From NCBI GenBank assembly GCA_026416065.1, contig JAOAFW010000345.1, positions 1-5,927 on the forward strand: a stretch of 5,927 nt of DNA, written 5' to 3'. Origin of the DNA: Fimbriimonadales bacterium. Its GTDB lineage: Bacteria > Armatimonadota > Fimbriimonadia > Fimbriimonadales > GBS-DC. Shown here in pieces: positions 5,561-5,927 of this stretch. The position numbers were made by a program, and so were the translations under genes. The notes below the pieces were generated by a model. That model was given only the letters and a program-made list of their open reading frames with translations. It ran no database searches and was not told the DNA's origin. Within the stretch, counting starts at the first letter, position 1; each line of letters begins with the position of its first letter.

Positions 5561-5927
5561 ATGGATCGAAATCTGGGCATGGATTTTGTACGGGCGACTG
5601 AAGCGGCTGCGCTCAGTTCCGGTCGTTGGGTTGGCAAGGGCGACCGACACGCGGTAGACCAGGCAGCGTGCGAGGCAATGCGCCGCACGCTGGGCGATAT
5701 CGACATGAAAGGCGTCGTGGTCATTGGTGAGGGCGAGCGCGACGAAGCCCCGATGCTCTATATCGGCGAGGAACTCGGTACAGGCAACGGCTACGCAGTG
5801 CAAATCGCTGTGGATCCGGTGGAAGGCACGAACCTCGTCGCCACGGGGCAACCCGGCGCGATTAGTGTCGTCGCCGCTGCGATGGAAGGCGAAGGCAAGC
5901 TGCTTCGCGCACCCGACATCTACATGG
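5561..5927 (+). CDS. glpX: Class II fructose-1,6-bisphosphatase (GlpX type), N-terminal part
   Basis: The enzyme removes the 1-phosphate of fructose-1,6-bisphosphate in gluconeogenesis, in the cytoplasm and with a divalent metal. Some bacterial homologues also accept sedoheptulose-1,7-bisphosphate. The frame is open to the right edge, giving 122 residues of an expected 320-340. The start MDRNLGMDFVRATEAAAL, then GKGDRHAVDQAA (25-36), VVIGEGERDEAPMLYIGE (53-70), GTGNGYAVQIAVDPVEGTN (73-91) and APDIYM (117-122) align with E. coli GlpX almost without gaps. The metal-site residues D33, E57, D85 and E88 fall at the same numbers as in E. coli, so the visible part of the active site is intact. The start is set by GAGGTGAT 5 bases upstream. 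It lies behind a terminator candidate, so it probably has its own promoter in 5481-5547, where I see no convincing -10/-35 pair. Confidence 0.95.
   Translation, partial: MDRNLGMDFVRATEAAALSSGRWVGKGDRHAVDQAACEAMRRTLGDIDMKGVVVIGEGERDEAPMLYIGEELGTGNGYAVQIAVDPVEGTNLVATGQPGAISVVAAAMEGEGKLLRAPDIYM

Overview
The window is about 60% G+C (estimated by eye) and is ordinary bacterial chromosome packed with genes. The best clue to the organism is the pilin-like protein at 4625-5413. Its N-terminus (GFTLIELLVV..., then FPVFAQAREKARQ) and its H-X9-DG motif are a combination typical of Armatimonadota, where many such proteins occur. The secreted glycoside hydrolase-like fragment and the signal-peptide amidohydrolase fit that phylum. 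The assignment is an inference from family resemblance and has not been tested by a database search.

Layout: (1) 2-613 (+) is the C-terminal end of a glycosidase-like protein. (2) 636-1958 (-) is a secreted amidohydrolase that runs towards it, with only 22 bases between the two stop codons. (3) 1959-2021 is a short divergent intergenic region with a -10-like TATACT/GTATAC box that could serve both strands. (4) 2022-4567 (+) holds hisD, hisB and hisH. They are packed tightly (3-base gap, then a 4-base ATGA overlap) and almost certainly form one transcript. (5) 4625-5413 (+) encodes a type IV pilin/pseudopilin-like H-X9-DG protein, followed by a strong stem-loop terminator candidate at 5447-5480. 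(6) 5561 to the window end (+) is the N-terminal third of a GlpX-type class II fructose-1,6-bisphosphatase, with a near-perfect Shine-Dalgarno sequence.

How the genes work together: HisB, HisH and HisD act in histidine biosynthesis. HisH supplies ammonia to HisF to make imidazole glycerol phosphate, HisB dehydrates that product, and HisD carries out the final two oxidations to histidine. hisF, hisA, hisG and hisC are not in the window, so the pathway genes must be at least partly dispersed. The other genes are functionally unrelated: export and surface or carbohydrate processing on one side, gluconeogenesis on the other.

No RNA gene, mobile element, CRISPR array or long repeat is visible, and no gene-free stretch exceeds 300 bases (the longest is 5414-5560, 147 bases). 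I found no new multi-gene system. The observations most worth following up are the apparent mix of leaderless and Shine-Dalgarno initiation, the possible shared symmetric -10 box, and the loss of expected metal ligands in the amidohydrolase.
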